Shown here: piece after piece, positions 18,462 to 26,311 of the stretch
How positions within the stretch are numbered: the first letter of the stretch is position 1
Layout of the letters: each line of letters begins with the position of its first letter
NCBI GenBank assembly: GCA_037139095.1
Contig: JBAXHD010000002.1
Location: 1 to 64,000, forward strand
From: WLMZ01 sp037139095
GTDB lineage: Bacteria; Actinomycetota; Acidimicrobiia; Acidimicrobiales; Ilumatobacteraceae
Reading direction: 5' to 3'
DNA: 64,000 bases
The notes under the pieces: generated by a model
The model's input: only the letters and a program-made list of their open reading frames with translations
The model's database searches: none
Told to the model about the DNA's origin: nothing
Program-made: the position numbers and the translations under genes

Positions 18462-19280
18462 GTGACCGACCCCGTTTCCGAAGATGATGGCAACGACGAC
18501 AGCGCGAGCGACGAGCGTGGAGGCGGCGTTGCCGACACGCCGGCAGTGGGTTCTGTCGAGGCATTTCTTGAGCATCTGCTCGATCCCGGCGTTCTCGCAG
18601 CGCGTCGTCTCGCTGCGGGCATCACACCGGCGTGGCGCAAGGTAAGTAGCGACGAACCACGCTGGCAAGTATCGCTGGTGCTTGCGATAGCGATCGTGTT
18701 GCAGATTGTGCTGCCGCGCCACCTCACCATCCGCCCTCATTGGCTGCTGCCTGCAGTACAGGGACTGCTGTTGGTGTCACTGCTGACGCTGAATCCCGGT
18801 GGCAAACGCCGCGGGTCGTCATTACTGCGAACGTTTGAGCTGATCATGATCGCCGTTGTCAGCTTGGCCAACGCGATCTCTGCTCTTTTGCTGATTCGCA
18901 GTCTGCTGCGTGGCACCGAGGGCTCTGATGCCGTCGGCCTGCTTAGGAACGGCGGGTCGATCTGGGTCACCAACATGATCGCGTTTGGTCTGTGGTACTG
19001 GCAGATGGATCGAGGTGGTCCAGCCGAGCGTGCCAAAGCGACGCGCGAGTACCCCGACTTTTTGTTCCCGCAGATGCAGTCGCACGAGCTGGCGCCGCGT
19101 GATTGGCGCTCTTCGTTTGTCGACTATTTGTACTTGTCGTTCACGAACGCAACGGCGTTTAGCCCAACAGACGTCTTGCCGCTCACGCCTCGCGCAAAAC
19201 TCTTGATGATGTTGCAGACCGTGGTGTCGTTGTGCACGATCGCGCTGGTCGTTGCGCGAGCGGTGAACATTCTCAGGTAG
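18462..19280 (+). CDS. Integral membrane protein, DUF1345-like
   Basis: A 272-residue protein with an acidic, disordered N-terminus (residues 1-25) and four or five hydrophobic segments (about 70-85, 90-108, 122-147, 165-182 and 245-268). The C-terminal part, DYLYLSFTNATAFSPTDV followed by an aliphatic helix, is typical of the DUF1345-like membrane proteins of actinobacteria. GTG start. Function unknown. Confidence 0.7.
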   Translation: MTDPVSEDDGNDDSASDERGGGVADTPAVGSVEAFLEHLLDPGVLAARRLAAGITPAWRKVSSDEPRWQVSLVLAIAIVLQIVLPRHLTIRPHWLLPAVQGLLLVSLLTLNPGGKRRGSSLLRTFELIMIAVVSLANAISALLLIRSLLRGTEGSDAVGLLRNGGSIWVTNMIAFGLWYWQMDRGGPAERAKATREYPDFLFPQMQSHELAPRDWRSSFVDYLYLSFTNATAFSPTDVLPLTPRAKLLMMLQTVVSLCTIALVVARAVNILR

Positions 19281-19311
19281 GCGCTTGAGATACGCCTCAG
19301 TGGGCGAGGAC

Positions 19312-20568
19312 TCAGCCCTTTTGGGTGCCGACCTTGAGTTCGTTGAATGGGCTCTTCGAGTCGATGCCTGCATCCTTGGGCAGACCGAGCACGCGCTCGC
19401 CCACGATGTTGCGCATCACTTCGTCGCTGCCACCAGCGATACGTCCGCCTGGGGCTCCGAGAATGAGTTGGTGCCACGCGTAGGTGCCCCACTCGCCGGT
19501 GTCGGCGATCATTTTTGCACCGAGCACATGCGAGACGAAGTCGCACAGGCGGCGCATGTTCATCGTGCCGGCAAGCTTGGCCATGCTCATCTCTGGGCCG
19601 GGCAGTGAGCCGGCCTTGATCTTGTCCATCGAGCGCTGGTTGTTGTAGCCAGACACCTTGTTGTGGATGAGCAGATCGGCCAACATCTGGCGCGTTACTG
19701 GGTCGTCGCTGAGGCCAAAGGCGCGGGTCATTTCGATGACTCGTGTGTAGATGCCGCCGCCACCGCCGCCAGCGCCGATTGCGGCGCGCTCGTTCATCAA
19801 CGTAGTGAGCGCCACGTTCCAGCCGTTGTTTAAGTCGCCCAGGCGGTGATCGTCGGGAACGCGCAGTTCGTTGAAGAACACTTCGTTGAAGCTGGCGCCG
19901 CCGGTCATCTGACGCAATGGTCGAATCTCGACCGCAGGATCGCGCATGTTGACGATGAAGCCGGTGAGGCCCTTGTGCTTGGGCAGATCTGGATCGGTGC
20001 GGGCGATGACCTCGCCGATGTCGCTGTAGTGGGCGCCGCTGGTCCATACCTTTTGGCCGGTGATGACCCACACGTCGCCATCGCGCTCGGCCTTGGTCTG
20101 CAAGCTGGCGAGGTCTGAACCTGCGCCTGGCTCGCTGAACAACTGGCAGCCAACAATGTCGGCGCGGTACATCTTCTTCAGGTAGAGGTCTTTGGCGACA
20201 TCGCTGGCGTGCACTGCAATGGTTGGTGCAACCATGCCGAGGCCAATGGTGAAGTAGCTCTGGTTCGGAACTTGGAACTGGCTCTCGAGCGAGTCGAAGG
20301 CGCGCTGGTATGCGTTGGGGAGTTCGCTTCCGCCGAACGCCTTGGGACCGCTGATCCAGCCGTAACCGGCGTCGAACTTCTTGGCCCGCCAATCGCAGGC
20401 ACGCTTGAGGTCGGCAACTTCGTCGTTGCGATCTTTCTCTTCGAACATCGCAACTTTGTCGGTGCCTTGGCCCCACACAAACTTTTGCTCAGCTTCTTTG
20501 CGGGGAGCGTTTGCGGCGAGGAAGTCCTCGGCCTGTGTCTTGAACTCTTCGAGGGAGATGTCTGCCAT
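19312..20568 (-). CDS. Acyl-CoA dehydrogenase
   Basis: A 418-residue FAD-dependent acyl-CoA dehydrogenase. The signature LFSEPGAGSDL lies near residue 155, followed by GQKVWTSGAHYSDIG and the C-terminal GGSDEVMRNIVGERVLGLPKD typical of the actinobacterial FadE group. It is clearly paralogous to the gene at 40702-41952: both share the VRPLR/IRPLR-MTG and NNGW motifs and the GLPK ending. The Met at 20566-20568 was chosen since both paralogs start MADIS. Glycine-rich run (AIGAGGGGGG) in the middle. It is convergent with the DUF1345-like gene. Confidence 0.94.
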   Translation of the reverse strand: MADISLEEFKTQAEDFLAANAPRKEAEQKFVWGQGTDKVAMFEEKDRNDEVADLKRACDWRAKKFDAGYGWISGPKAFGGSELPNAYQRAFDSLESQFQVPNQSYFTIGLGMVAPTIAVHASDVAKDLYLKKMYRADIVGCQLFSEPGAGSDLASLQTKAERDGDVWVITGQKVWTSGAHYSDIGEVIARTDPDLPKHKGLTGFIVNMRDPAVEIRPLRQMTGGASFNEVFFNELRVPDDHRLGDLNNGWNVALTTLMNERAAIGAGGGGGGIYTRVIEMTRAFGLSDDPVTRQMLADLLIHNKVSGYNNQRSMDKIKAGSLPGPEMSMAKLAGTMNMRRLCDFVSHVLGAKMIADTGEWGTYAWHQLILGAPGGRIAGGSDEVMRNIVGERVLGLPKDAGIDSKSPFNELKVGTQKG

Positions 20569-20632
20569 GTCGCCAACGTAGTTGGGCGAAGCTCTCCTCA
20601 TCTAGCTGGGACAATGTTTCCGTGTCGGTGCA

Positions 20633-20646
20633 CGGTTTGGATGGGG
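20633..20646 (+). promoter_or_regulatory. Upstream motif shared with the P450 gene (copy 2)
   Basis: Exact second copy of CGGTTTGGATGGGG, 33 bases before the start of the next gene, in the divergent space between an acyl-CoA dehydrogenase and that gene. TGTTTCCGTGT precedes it at 20615-20625. Confidence 0.35.
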
Positions 20647-20679
20647 CGCAGCTGCCCTCGCCAAGTAATGTTTCGCCCT

Positions 20680-21138
20680 ATGGGTCAACTCGTCGGCGTT
20701 ATTGAGAACAAGAGCACCATCCCTGGTTTGGTGCGCTTCGAGCTCAATCGCAATCTCACCGGTTCTGGGCACGAGCGGTTTGCATCCGCTCTCGAAGCGA
20801 AGGGGCCGCGGCCTGCAGCCGAGCTGGCTCGTCGCCTGTTCGATACCGGTCAAGTTGCCGGTGTGCATCTCTACATGAACATGGTCACGGTCGATCTGAA
20901 CAAGGGCTTCACGTCCGATGGTCTGTTCGACATCGTTCGCGATATGTACCAGTACTGGAAGCCGGGTATGACCCCACCCGCCTTCGAAGATGTGGCGCCA
21001 GCGGCCGACTCGCCAGACGCTCCAGCAGCGAGTGCCGATGGCGGCGGTGGTGGTCTCAGCGAAGCGGCCAAACGCATACCTGCCGATCTGCTCGAGCGCA
21101 GTCGTGCGGCGTTGGCCAAGTGGAAGGCCGAGCACTAA
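20680..21138 (+). CDS. Hypothetical protein, weakly NifU-N-like
   Basis: A 152-residue protein with an N-terminal alpha/beta part (VGVIENKSTIPGLVRFELNR, then RRLFDTGQVAGVHLYMNMVTVDLNKG) that weakly recalls the Nfu N-terminal domain. A linker follows, and then a Gly/Ala-rich stretch and a basic helix at the C-terminus. The family is not established. The start is either this ATG or one four codons upstream (20668). It is followed after four bases by the CarH-like regulator, so the two are probably cotranscribed and may be functionally linked. Confidence 0.68.
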   Translation: MGQLVGVIENKSTIPGLVRFELNRNLTGSGHERFASALEAKGPRPAAELARRLFDTGQVAGVHLYMNMVTVDLNKGFTSDGLFDIVRDMYQYWKPGMTPPAFEDVAPAADSPDAPAASADGGGGGLSEAAKRIPADLLERSRAALAKWKAEH

Positions 21139-21142
21139 CACG

Positions 21143-22003
21143 GTGGCGAGAACACCTGCGGCACCCAACGCTGAGCTCACGCTGCACCAAGCAGCCGAAG
21201 TGCTCGGAGTCCATTACATGACCGCCTATCGCTATGTGCGTCTTGGTCTGCTCGATGCGTACAAAGTGGGCGGCACCTGGCGGGTGAATCAAACCGCTAT
21301 CGACACGTTTCGCGCAAGCGCTGTTGCTGACGAGCCGCAAGGCACCGCAGTTGCGGGCCAACGCAAGCGTCGTGCTCCGTGGGCCGACCGACTCGAGCAC
21401 CGACTCATGGCGGGCGATTCGCAGGGTTCTTGGGGGGTCATTGAAGCGGCGCTTGCCTCGGGCGCCGGTCTCGATGAGATCTATGGCGAGGTGTTGTCGC
21501 CAGCGATGATCTCTATCGGTGCGCGTTGGCATCGCGGCGAAATTGATGTTTCTGTCGAGCACGGAGCCACTGTGATCGCGCTGCGCATGATTGGCCGTTT
21601 GGGTGCCCGATTCACCCATCGGGGTCGCACCCGTGGCACGGTGGTGTTGGCGACTCCGCCGAATGAAGCGCATTCGTTGCCGTTGGCCATGCTGGCCGAT
21701 CTCGTGCGGTTAGCGGGTTGGGATGTGGCCGACCTTGGCGCCGATGTTCCGGCCGAGGGTTTGGTGCGGGCTGTGATGGCTCGCAGCGATGTTGTGGCCG
21801 TTGGCTTGTCGGTGAGCAATAGCGATCGTCTCGACGCCACGGCGTATTCGATTGCCGCGTTACGTAAAGCCGTGCCGAACGCACGCGTTGTGCTTGGCGG
21901 AAATGCGATCGTTGGTCGCGAACACGCGATTGCGCTTGGTGCCGACGACTTCGCTGCCGATGCCACCGGGTTCATCTCGATCCTCGAATCTGCCGGGGCG
22001 TAA
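21143..22003 (+). CDS. CarH-like B12-binding transcriptional regulator
   Basis: A 286-residue regulator. Residues 12-57 form an excisionase/HTH_17-type winged helix (LTLHQAAEVLGVHYMTAYRYV, GTWRV). Residues about 80-160 are a four-helix cobalamin-cap domain with the CarH/LitR signature W-x9-EH (W129, E139, H140 in WHRGEIDVSVEH). Residues 165-286 are a Rossmann B12-binding domain with E175-x-H177, the lower cobalt ligand. Proteins with this pattern bind adenosylcobalamin and release DNA in light. The Gly normally after the lower ligand is Pro180 here. The GTG start comes four bases after the preceding stop. Targets unknown; an SOS box lies just downstream. Confidence 0.85.
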   Translation: MARTPAAPNAELTLHQAAEVLGVHYMTAYRYVRLGLLDAYKVGGTWRVNQTAIDTFRASAVADEPQGTAVAGQRKRRAPWADRLEHRLMAGDSQGSWGVIEAALASGAGLDEIYGEVLSPAMISIGARWHRGEIDVSVEHGATVIALRMIGRLGARFTHRGRTRGTVVLATPPNEAHSLPLAMLADLVRLAGWDVADLGADVPAEGLVRAVMARSDVVAVGLSVSNSDRLDATAYSIAALRKAVPNARVVLGGNAIVGREHAIALGADDFAADATGFISILESAGA

Positions 22004-22012
22004 CAAACCCCT

Positions 22013-22040
22013 AGCATATCGAACACCTGTTCGATATGCT
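22013..22040 (+). promoter_or_regulatory. SOS (LexA) box of imuA-imuB
   Basis: Perfect palindrome with 13-bp arms (22013-22025 and 22028-22040) around two central bases. Its core CGAAC-ACCT-GTTCG is exactly the actinobacterial LexA box GAAC-N4-GTTC. It ends six bases before the imuA start codon, so a bound repressor would block transcription and the transcript would have a very short leader. Confidence 0.88.
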
Positions 22041-22046
22041 GCGCCA

Positions 22047-22790
22047 ATGGAGCGCGGTTCATCACAGGCTCGCCACGAGCAACTCGCCCAACTGGTCACC
22101 ACCATTGCTCCTGTTTCGTTTGCGCGTGATCGTTTGTTGCCCGTGCACGCTGCGCTCGAACCGCTCTTCCCCGATGCCGGGCTCACGCGAGGAAGCATCA
22201 TTGGGTGCAGTGGTGCGGCCGCGATGTCGGTGGCGTTAGCTACCGCAGCGGGCGCTTCGGCTGCAGGTTCGTGGCTTGCCGTGGCGGGCCTGCCAGCGTT
22301 GGGTTTACGTGCTGCCAGCGAAGTTGGCATCGCCCTTCAGCGACTTGTCATGGTGGCCGAAACACCTCAGCTCGGCGAGACCGCGTGGGCCAATATGGTC
22401 GCCGCGTTGATCGATGGGTTCGACCTTGTCGCCCTCGCCGGCGGCCCCCAAATACGTGCCGGTACTGCTCGGCGTCTTCAGGCACGGCTGCAGGCGCGCG
22501 GCACTGTGCTCATCGTGGTTGGTCCCCCCGGCCAGTTCAGCTGCGATCTCGATATCGGTGTGCAGCACCCCACATGGCAAGGCTTAGGCGATGGTTCGGG
22601 GCGTCTCGCTCGCCGCCGACTCACGCTGGTGGCCAGCGGCCGTCGCTTGGCTCGCGCTCGTCGTGCCGACGTGTGGCTTCCCGGTGCCGATGGCGGTATC
22701 GAGCCAGCGTCAGACGCCGCTCATGGCGCCGCCAATGTGACGCCGCAGTCGGTGGCGCTGCAGCCGGTAGCACTGAAACAGGTTGGCTAA
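22047..22790 (+). CDS. imuA: ImuA-like mutasome accessory protein
   Basis: A 247-residue RecA-fold-like protein, divergent in sequence, in the position of ImuA/ImuA' of SOS mutagenesis cassettes. Visible features are the degenerate P-loop region RGSIIGCSGAAAMS, hydrophobic core strands such as GTVLIVVGPPG, and a variable C-terminus. Assignment depends strongly on context: an SOS box immediately upstream and ImuB immediately downstream. In mycobacteria this protein works with ImuB and DnaE2 to bypass lesions. The ATG at 22047 was chosen because an earlier start would overlap the SOS box and the preceding gene. Confidence 0.85.
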   Translation: MERGSSQARHEQLAQLVTTIAPVSFARDRLLPVHAALEPLFPDAGLTRGSIIGCSGAAAMSVALATAAGASAAGSWLAVAGLPALGLRAASEVGIALQRLVMVAETPQLGETAWANMVAALIDGFDLVALAGGPQIRAGTARRLQARLQARGTVLIVVGPPGQFSCDLDIGVQHPTWQGLGDGSGRLARRRLTLVASGRRLARARRADVWLPGADGGIEPASDAAHGAANVTPQSVALQPVALKQVG

Positions 22791-22795
22791 GTCCG

Positions 22796-24427
22796 GTGTC
22801 GGCGCACTCTGTGGCATACGGCGATGAACCACCGCGGTTGGCGGTGCTGTGGTGCCCCGATTGGTCGGTGGTCGCCGCAGGGGCGTCGCCGCTCGAACCA
22901 GTCGCAGTGCTGTACGCGAATCGTGTTGTAGCCCGCACTCCTGCTGCAGCCGCAGCAGGAGTGCGCCAGAGGCATCGCCGGCGCGAGGCACAACGAATCT
23001 GTCCGTCGTTGCGGCTCATCGATCACGACCCAGCGCGCGATGGCCGCGAGTTTGAAGCGGCAGTGCGCAGCGTTGCGCAGATGGTGCCGCGACTCGAGAT
23101 CACCGAACCAGGTTCGCTCACGTTCTTGGCGCGCGGGCCATCGCGTTATTTCGGTGGTGAGTTGGCCATGGCCCAACGTGTCGTGCAGCTCGTCATTGAT
23201 GCTGTGCCCAATGTGGTCACCGGTATCGGCATAGCTGATGGGCGCTTCACCGCAGGCGTTGCGGCGCGGCAGTCGGCTGGGCAACACACTGCTGGGCAAC
23301 ACACTGCGGCGCCGACGCCGATCATCATCGAAGCGGGTATCAACGCCACACGCGCCTTTCTCGATTCGCTGTCTGTGTCTACCTTGGCCGACATTGCCGA
23401 TGTGTCTGGCGATCTGATCGATTTGTTTCGCCGGCTTGGCGTGCGCCGACTCGGCGATCTTGCGGCGCTGCCCGCAGCCGATGTGTTGGCGCGGTTCGGT
23501 CGGCCAGGGGTATTTGCGCATCGCCTTGCCTGCGGCGGCGACGACCGTGCCGCCGATGCTGCTGCGCCGCCGCCCGAGCTCTTCGTGACCCAAGCATTCG
23601 AAGATCCTGTGCATCTGCTCGATCCGTTGGTGTTTGCTGCCAAGCAACTCGCGCAGCAACTACACGATTTGTTGGTGGCTAACGGCAGGGTCTGCACGCG
23701 TCTGTCCGTGGTTGCCGAAACCGAGCACGGCGAGCGCAGCGAGCATTTGTGGTATCGACCCAATGGGCTCAGCGTTGCAGCAATCGTCGAACGGGTGCGG
23801 TGGCAACTCGATGGATGGATTCAGCAGCCGGGGGGACTCAGTGGGGGCATCGTGCTGATGCGTTTCACCCCCGATCAAGTGTGCTCCGACGATGGTAGTC
23901 AGCTCGGTTTCTGGGGAGGTCGCACAGAGGCCGACGAATGGGCCGCTCGTGCAGTGGCCCGCGTCGCTGGCCTTGTCGGAGAACAACAGGTGTTTGTTCC
24001 CGCATGGCGCGGTGGGCGTCAGCCCGGCGATGCCTATGCGTGGGTGTGTATCGATACCGCCGATGTCACCGAGCCAACCGAACGGCTTGCCGTGATCGAA
24101 GCTCCGTGGCCGGGTCACCTGCCCGCGCCGTCTCCGGCAACCGTGATGACCGAGTCTGTGCCAGCCGGGGTGTTTGATGCGGCCGGACATGTGGTGAGGG
24201 TCAACGGTCGCGGTGTGCTCAGTGCGCCACCGCACACAGTTTCAGTGCGTGGTCGGCCCACCGAGACCATCACAGCGTGGGCCGGACCGTGGCCCATCGA
24301 CGAACGCTGGTGGGATTCCCGCCAGCATCGTCGCATGGCCCGATTTCAGTTCACGACCAGCAGCGGCGAGGCGCTGCTGGTCGTGGTCGAGCATCAACAG
24401 TGGTGGATCACCGCCGTGTACTCGTAA
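22796..24427 (+). CDS. imuB: ImuB, inactive Y-family polymerase homologue
   Basis: A 543-residue Y-family polymerase-like protein that acts as the beta-clamp-binding hub for DnaE2-dependent mutagenesis. The N-terminal LAVLWCPDWSVVAAG and SRYFGGE segments correspond to polymerase motifs but lack the usual catalytic acid pattern, as expected for ImuB. The helix-hairpin-helix region RLGVRRLGDLAALPAADV and a C-terminal domain follow. The GTG at 22796, five bases after imuA, is the likeliest start; a second GTG lies five codons on. A 15-bp tandem duplication (23276-23305) adds one AGQHT unit. Confidence 0.9.
   Translation: MSAHSVAYGDEPPRLAVLWCPDWSVVAAGASPLEPVAVLYANRVVARTPAAAAAGVRQRHRRREAQRICPSLRLIDHDPARDGREFEAAVRSVAQMVPRLEITEPGSLTFLARGPSRYFGGELAMAQRVVQLVIDAVPNVVTGIGIADGRFTAGVAARQSAGQHTAGQHTAAPTPIIIEAGINATRAFLDSLSVSTLADIADVSGDLIDLFRRLGVRRLGDLAALPAADVLARFGRPGVFAHRLACGGDDRAADAAAPPPELFVTQAFEDPVHLLDPLVFAAKQLAQQLHDLLVANGRVCTRLSVVAETEHGERSEHLWYRPNGLSVAAIVERVRWQLDGWIQQPGGLSGGIVLMRFTPDQVCSDDGSQLGFWGGRTEADEWAARAVARVAGLVGEQQVFVPAWRGGRQPGDAYAWVCIDTADVTEPTERLAVIEAPWPGHLPAPSPATVMTESVPAGVFDAAGHVVRVNGRGVLSAPPHTVSVRGRPTETITAWAGPWPIDERWWDSRQHRRMARFQFTTSSGEALLVVVEHQQWWITAVYS
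23276..23305 (+). repeat. 15-bp tandem duplication inside imuB
   Basis: The unit gctgggcaacacact occurs twice in direct succession (23276-23290, 23291-23305), in frame. It encodes AGQHT twice within a likely loop of the palm/little-finger region. It looks like a recent slippage or duplication event. Confidence 0.85.
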
Positions 24428-24442
24428 CGCCGTTCTTTCAAC

Positions 24443-25216
24443 TCAGGCTGAGGCACTCAGCGCATCGTCGTCGCGCCGGTCGCGCTCGGCACGAAGCAAG
24501 TCGTTGCTCAACCTGAAGCCAATGCCGCGCACCGTATGGATGAACCGAAGTTCGGGTGCGTTCTGCTGCAGCTTGCGGCGAAGGTTCGACAGGTGCACAT
24601 CGACCACATGTGTGTCACCAACCCAGTTGGGGCCCCACACCTGCTCGAGCAAGTGCACACGTGAGCACACTTCTGATGGCCTGCGGCACAGCTGCTCGAA
24701 GAGAGCGAACTCAATGCGGGTGACAGGCACATCGTGGTTGCGAACACGCAACTCCTTGCGACCAAGGTCGATCTGGAGTGGCCCAATGCGCACCATCGAG
24801 GCCGCCATTGGATCCCAACGTGCATGCAGCTGACGAGGCCGGCGCAGGAGTGCCTGGCATCGGGCTGCGAGCTCATCGGCCGAGATCGGCAGCGAGACCG
24901 CATCGTCAGCGCCGGCACGCAGCGCACGAATGCGAGCGTCTTCGGAATCTGGTGGAGCAAGGCCCACCACGTAGCAATCAGCCGAAGCGCGAAGCGCATC
25001 GAACAAGGTGCCGCCGCCGGGACCGTGGAGGAGCAAGTCCACCAAGATCACGTCGGGGGTGAACGAGCGAGCCAGCACGATTGCTGCTGACTCTTCGTTT
25101 GTTGCGCTTACCGAGAAACCGCGGTCACGAAGACCGGTAGAAGCAACACGACGAAGTAGCGGATCGCCAACAGCGATCAGGACTCGAGGTGCAAGTTGTG
25201 CATCAGGTTCAGCCAT
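24443..25216 (-). CDS. Atypical OmpR-family response regulator
   Basis: A 257-residue protein with an N-terminal receiver domain (residues about 10-125) and a C-terminal OmpR-type winged helix (about 145-240, with LVFxx-like core FALFEQLCRRPSEVCSR and DVHLSNLRRKL). The phosphoacceptor-like Asp is kept in DVILVDLLL, but the acidic pocket is degenerate: AVGDP replaces VDDxP, the conserved Thr is Leu and the conserved Lys is Leu. It may therefore work without phosphorylation. No kinase is adjacent. The Met at 25214-25216 is supported by an upstream element at the same distance as in two neighbouring genes. Direct repeats further upstream suggest autoregulation. Confidence 0.85.
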   Translation of the reverse strand: MAEPDAQLAPRVLIAVGDPLLRRVASTGLRDRGFSVSATNEESAAIVLARSFTPDVILVDLLLHGPGGGTLFDALRASADCYVVGLAPPDSEDARIRALRAGADDAVSLPISADELAARCQALLRRPRQLHARWDPMAASMVRIGPLQIDLGRKELRVRNHDVPVTRIEFALFEQLCRRPSEVCSRVHLLEQVWGPNWVGDTHVVDVHLSNLRRKLQQNAPELRFIHTVRGIGFRLSNDLLRAERDRRDDDALSASA

Positions 25217-25281
25217 GACAGGTTCTTCCCTATGAGGTAGGTGCCAGTCAGACATAGCGTGCTCGCCGACTGGTTGGACAA

Positions 25282-25299
25282 AGATCTATCGGCGCGAAC
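25282..25299 (-). promoter_or_regulatory. Shared upstream element, copy before response regulator
   Basis: Plus-strand agatctatcggcgcgaac, differing at only four of 18 positions from each copy at 26262-26279 and 28044-28061. It lies 65 bases before the regulator's start codon; the other copies lie 64 bases before theirs. It may be the -10 region and flanks of a common promoter, or an operator. Confidence 0.6.
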
Positions 25300-25311
25300 T
25301 TGTCGGGACTA

Positions 25312-25348
25312 AAGAAGCATTCTTGACAAAATCCGAAGAAATTCTTGA
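25312..25348 (-). promoter_or_regulatory. Direct repeats upstream of response regulator
   Basis: On the minus strand TCAAGAAT occurs twice with a period of 22 bp (plus-strand attcttga at 25319-25326 and 25341-25348), each followed by a CTTC-rich stretch. OmpR-family regulators bind direct repeats at whole helical turns, so this is a candidate binding site for the gene's own product. Confidence 0.4.
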
Positions 25349-25528
25349 AGACGCTTTTCGGTGCTCGACACGCGACCGCAGATCGGCGCGCAGAACCCAT
25401 GCTGTGAAGAGTTGCTCGATACCTCATCGCACACTCCTTTGATACCTGTAACGCTAGGCGGGAAGTGCTCAGTGGAGCCGGGCCAAACACACGCGACTCG
25501 GGGGACCAAAGTCCCAAACCTGAAGCGC

Positions 25529-26197
25529 TTAGAGAATCAGTTCCACGGTGATGGCGATGTCGCCGGTGGCACGGCCTTGCACATCGAGCGACACAGCAAA
25601 GACGCCGCCAGATTGACCCCGCACGCCTTCACAAACAACGATCTGTTGACCATTGGCGGTCACGGTGTCGCCCGAAATTGCGCGCTGCAAATCGCCTTCG
25701 AGCGTTGTATCTGTAGACACGCAGGACGGGATGACCACCGCGCCGTCGATGCCACTCACATGTGCAACAAGCTTCCACGGTCGGTTATCGCCAACGGCAT
25801 AGAGCACTGTTCCGGCGAGGATTCGAGTGTTGCCGCGAGCGGCTTCACCAGGCGATGTGTCCACGAGCCACTGCGCTTTTCCAGGGAGTACCCGCACGTG
25901 GACGGGCATTGCGATTGAAGCTGATTGTGCGCCAGACGCTTGTGCAGCAGGGTTCCGCGGCGCTGGCTTGCTCGGTGAATTCGGCGCTCCGTTGGGCGAG
26001 AGCAACGACAATGACGTTGGCTCAACGGAGACATGCAAGCCGTTGCTTGTCGACGCAGCAAGTGCATTGGTCTTGCCAGCGTTGTTGGCGTTGGCGGGGT
26101 ACGTGAACACAACCGAGAACGCGAGCACTGTCGTTGTAGCAACGATGAGTCGCCGCCCAAAAGCAGATCGTGCCCGGTGACCATTGAGTTCAGCCAT
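25529..26197 (-). CDS. Secreted protein, paralog A of a tandem four-member family
   Basis: A 222-residue exported protein of a family I do not recognise. A signal peptide or anchor (about residues 14-38, RLIVATTTVLAFSVVFTYPANA) is followed by a Ser/Pro/Asn-rich linker to about 100. Then comes the conserved domain of about 120 residues: VHVRVLPGKAQWLVD, TRILAGTVLYAVGDNRPWKLVAHVSG, a PSC cysteine, VVCEGV with a second cysteine, and the ending SGGVFAVSLDVQG...ITVEL. The two Cys could form a disulfide. It has the shared upstream element and a leader hairpin. A beta-sandwich is plausible but unproven. Confidence 0.75.
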   Translation of the reverse strand: MAELNGHRARSAFGRRLIVATTTVLAFSVVFTYPANANNAGKTNALAASTSNGLHVSVEPTSLSLLSPNGAPNSPSKPAPRNPAAQASGAQSASIAMPVHVRVLPGKAQWLVDTSPGEAARGNTRILAGTVLYAVGDNRPWKLVAHVSGIDGAVVIPSCVSTDTTLEGDLQRAISGDTVTANGQQIVVCEGVRGQSGGVFAVSLDVQGRATGDIAITVELIL

Positions 26198-26219
26198 AAA
26201 GGGTTTCCGCCGAGTAGGG

Positions 26220-26236
26220 GATACGCAGTGCGCATC
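26220..26236 (-). promoter_or_regulatory. Leader hairpin upstream of paralog A
   Basis: In the transcript: GAUGCGC-ACU-GCGUAUC, seven pairs including one G-U. The equivalent hairpin before paralog C has an A-U pair at that position, so pairing is kept despite the base change. Confidence 0.4.
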
Positions 26237-26261
26237 ACATCGCCGCCCTGTGATCGGGCAG

Positions 26262-26279
26262 AGATGTATCGACGCCAAT
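26262..26279 (-). promoter_or_regulatory. Shared upstream element, copy before paralog A
   Basis: Plus-strand agatgtatcgacgccaat, 64 bases before the start codon of paralog A; 17 of 18 bases match the copy before paralog C at the same distance. Confidence 0.6.
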
Positions 26280-26311
26280 CGGCCGCGGCTGAAGCGGCCT
26301 TGCCGAAACCT

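Larger units (their letters stand above)
25217..25528. other. 312-bp regulator upstream region
   Basis: Non-coding space between the last secreted-family paralog and the response regulator, both on the minus strand. It holds the shared upstream element (25282-25299) and two direct repeats (25312-25348). A possible minus-strand frame of about 89 codons (25248-25517) crosses both and has no family resemblance, so I do not call it. Confidence 0.6.
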
